Below are positions 6,776 to 8,515 of a DNA stretch of 8,515 nt, one piece after another. The notes under the pieces are model-generated. The model was not told the origin of the DNA. It was given only the letters and a program-made list of their open reading frames with translations, and did not search any database. The stretch is from Sediminicultor sp035648055. GTDB lineage: Bacteria > Atribacterota > Phoenicimicrobiia > Phoenicimicrobiales > Phoenicimicrobiaceae. The DNA is taken from NCBI GenBank assembly GCA_035648055.1, contig DASRMF010000035.1, positions 1 to 8,515 of the forward strand. Reading direction: 5' to 3'. Within the stretch, counting starts at the first letter, position 1; every line of letters starts with the position of its first letter. The position numbers and the translations under genes were made by a program.

Positions 6776-6819
6776 GACTTTTGTCAAGGGGACGGTTCTC
6801 TTGACAAAAGTCCCTGACA
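6776..6819. repeat. Intergenic palindrome of the GGGGACGG repeat type
   Basis: GACTTTTGTCAA (6776-6787) and TTGACAAAAGTC (6801-6812) are perfect 12-base inverted arms around GGGGACGGTTCTC. The inner G6788-G6790 can add three pairs (one G-U) with bases 6798-6800. A degenerate third segment, GTCCCTGACA (6810-6819), could pair with TGTC (6782-6785) and GGGAC (6789-6793), giving an alternative fold. The hairpin starts 6 bases after the tldE stop and is not followed by a T-run, so it is not a classic terminator. Sequences with this GGGGACGG core in a TTGAC/GTCAA frame are, from memory, widespread intergenic repeats in Clostridia-like genomes, resembling REP elements mobilised by Y1 transposases. 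No transposase is in the window. Confidence 0.75.
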
Positions 6820-6836
6820 ATATTAAAAGGATTTAA

Positions 6837-8515
6837 ATGAATAGAATTATTACCAGGCCGGAAGAAATAGTAAAAAATGAGCGAGTCTTATATGCGGGGA
6901 ATCATTACCTGAGCTTACCTATCATTGATTGTCAGAATGGTGCTATTAAAAATATAAATGTGGTATCTCTTTCTAATAAAGCTTTAGTAGAATTAAAAGG
7001 TGAAGCAAATTTATTTACGCCACATTTTTATCAAGAAGGAAATGAAATTGAAATAGAAAAGATAGAGGTCTCTAAAGAGCAGTATTATCTACCCCGCTTG
7101 GACTTCTTTTTAAAAGGCGGGATAAGGGTAACAGGAAGAATATTTACTGACCTTAAGGAAAAGGGATTCATCTATAGTTTTGAAAGTTCAGAAAAAATTG
7201 ATATTTCTTTATTTTTTGATTTAAAAGATGTATTTTTGTTACGATTCGATTCTCACCAGATAGACACTAAAAAGATAATTAAAAGAGATAAATGGCTGGG
7301 CAATCCGGTAGTTAATATTTTTTCTTCAGGAGTTTCACTGGCCTTAGCCTTTGGCGGAGATAAAGATTTTGAAGCCGATGATTTTAAAGGAAAGGAAACC
7401 TTAAATTTAAAAATATCCTGCCAAAATAAAAATTGTTTCTATATAGCGGTAAATTATGACCCGGATGGTGCCTCTGCTACTCTTATTCACTTAAGAAGAA
7501 AAGGATATAGCGGAATCTACAATGAATTTCTGGATTGGCTAAAGAAAAAAACCATACCCTACCCTAAAGACCCTGCATTAGAAACCAAATTAAATGAAAA
7601 TCTATTTTTTAATTATTTTTACTCTATAGCCAAAGATATGGAGAGTGATAAATATCTGGCATTAACTTCAAGAAGTCCCCGTTATTATGTTTCCGGAGCA
7701 TTTTGGGAGAGAGATTGTTTTTTATGGTCTCTTCCTGCAATAAAATTGGTTTGTCCTAAATTACACCAACGTCTGGCAAGAGAAATGATTCTTTTGCACA
7801 GTAAAAATCCGGGAGATCATGCCCATTATATTGATGGAACCGTTTTATATCCCGGTTTTGAGCTGGATGAAGCAGCCAGTTATTTTATTCTTTTAGATAA
7901 CCTGGAAGACCACTTTTTTGATGAGGTGGTAATAAGGGCTCTGGAAGAAGTGTTTGAGCGGGTAGAAAGAGAGTATGACCCACGAACCGGACTATATAAA
8001 ACTTTCTTGCTTCCTTCTGATGACCCCGCAGAATACCCTCTGGTTACTATGGATAATGTTATTCTCTGGCGAGGACTGCAAAATTTAAGAGATATTTTAT
8101 TAAAAAAAGGTAAGATAAAAAAGGCCCAGCTGATAAATCAGAGAATAGAAAACATTCATAAAGGTATCTATAAATATTTAGTTAAGGAAATAGAAGGAAA
8201 GAAAATATTTTTATGGTCTACTGACGGGAAGGGAAATTTCAGATTATATAATGACCCTCCCGGGAGTTTAGGGACTCTCTGTTTTTATAGATTCGTAGAT
8301 AAAGATGACCCGATATTTAAAAACACGATAGATTATTATTATTCTTCTTACTATCCTTATTACTTTAAAAATGCCAGGATAAATGAACTGGCCTGTGATC
8401 ACCATCCTCATACCCCTTCAGGGCTGGGATTATGCGGGAGCATCTTAAATCCGTTATTATCAAACGCGGCACTGAAATGGTTAAGGAATGCAAATATGGA
8501 CTACGGTCTTCTGGC
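6837..8515 (+). CDS. GH125-like six-hairpin glycosidase with extra N-terminal domain, 3'-truncated by window edge
   Basis: An uninterrupted frame runs from ATG 6837 off the right edge (559 codons visible). AAGGA at 6827-6831 is 5 bases upstream. Residues ~1-240 look beta-rich with no recognised motif. From ~245 the pattern is helical and six-hairpin (alpha/alpha)6-like. Its landmarks resemble GH125 exo-alpha-1,6-mannosidases: FWERD (289-293; WLRD in the family), FELDE (341-345), LLPSDDPAEYP (391-401; compare RPSDD), DDPPxS-like NDPPGSLGTL (472-481), DKDDPIFKNT (488-497), YYPYYF (505-510) and CDHHPHTPSG (520-529; compare GPHTxxG). GH125 enzymes act on alpha-mannose at non-reducing ends; general-acid and general-base residues cannot be fixed from the partial sequence. 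No signal peptide is seen, so it is probably cytoplasmic. Other six-hairpin families (GH15, GH63, glycogen debranching C domain) are alternatives, and those often carry an N-terminal beta domain as seen here. Assignment to the fold is more secure than to GH125. Confidence 0.7.
   Translation, partial: MNRIITRPEEIVKNERVLYAGNHYLSLPIIDCQNGAIKNINVVSLSNKALVELKGEANLFTPHFYQEGNEIEIEKIEVSKEQYYLPRLDFFLKGGIRVTGRIFTDLKEKGFIYSFESSEKIDISLFFDLKDVFLLRFDSHQIDTKKIIKRDKWLGNPVVNIFSSGVSLALAFGGDKDFEADDFKGKETLNLKISCQNKNCFYIAVNYDPDGASATLIHLRRKGYSGIYNEFLDWLKKKTIPYPKDPALETKLNENLFFNYFYSIAKDMESDKYLALTSRSPRYYVSGAFWERDCFLWSLPAIKLVCPKLHQRLAREMILLHSKNPGDHAHYIDGTVLYPGFELDEAASYFILLDNLEDHFFDEVVIRALEEVFERVEREYDPRTGLYKTFLLPSDDPAEYPLVTMDNVILWRGLQNLRDILLKKGKIKKAQLINQRIENIHKGIYKYLVKEIEGKKIFLWSTDGKGNFRLYNDPPGSLGTLCFYRFVDKDDPIFKNTIDYYYSSYYPYYFKNARINELACDHHPHTPSGLGLCGSILNPLLSNAALKWLRNANMDYGLL

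Noticed and set aside
6776..6812. Palindrome as a Rho-independent terminator for tldE
   Set aside because: The stem is strong, but the following bases are CCCTGACAAT with no T-run, and the core matches an interspersed repeat type.

Overview
The window is one contiguous low-GC, AT-rich stretch of a bacterial chromosome. All genes lie on the plus strand and are closely packed, with strong AGGAG-type ribosome binding sites and frequent TTG/GTG starts. An RNA-degrading HD/OB-fold enzyme of the YhaM type and the Clostridia-like intergenic palindrome point to a low-GC Gram-positive (Clostridia-like) bacterium or a similar anaerobic lineage such as Atribacterota. No rRNA or other decisive marker is present, so the phylum is not settled.

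Bases 1-1681 hold an amino-sugar catabolism pair. The first gene is nagA (N-acetylglucosamine-6-phosphate deacetylase), which enters from the left edge without its first ~70 codons. nagB (glucosamine-6-phosphate deaminase) follows 2 bases later. Together they convert GlcNAc-6-phosphate to fructose-6-phosphate and ammonia. A stem-loop with a T-rich tail at 1722-1779 probably ends this transcript. An AT-rich gap with a possible promoter follows.

Bases 1948-6770 hold four genes that may form one transcript: a YhaM-like 3'-5' exoribonuclease (TTG start), a Rhizobium etli-type L-asparaginase (GTG start), and the metalloprotease pair TldD (GTG start) and TldE/PmbA, separated by one base. TldD carries the HExxxH zinc motif and TldE does not, as expected for the heterodimer. 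The common theme of this stretch is turnover of RNA, asparagine and peptides, but a shared pathway is inference only.

After a 66-base gap dominated by a near-perfect palindrome of the GGGGACGG repeat type, a long open frame runs from 6837 off the right edge. It has an N-terminal region predicted to be beta-rich, followed by motifs resembling GH125 (exo-alpha-mannosidase) in a six-hairpin glycosidase fold. With nagAB this hints at glycan salvage.

I see no CRISPR array, transposase, tRNA, prophage or defence system, and no convincing undescribed system. The most unusual points are the two related palindromic repeat elements, the GH125-like protein with an extra N-terminal domain, and small translation-initiation oddities in front of tldD.
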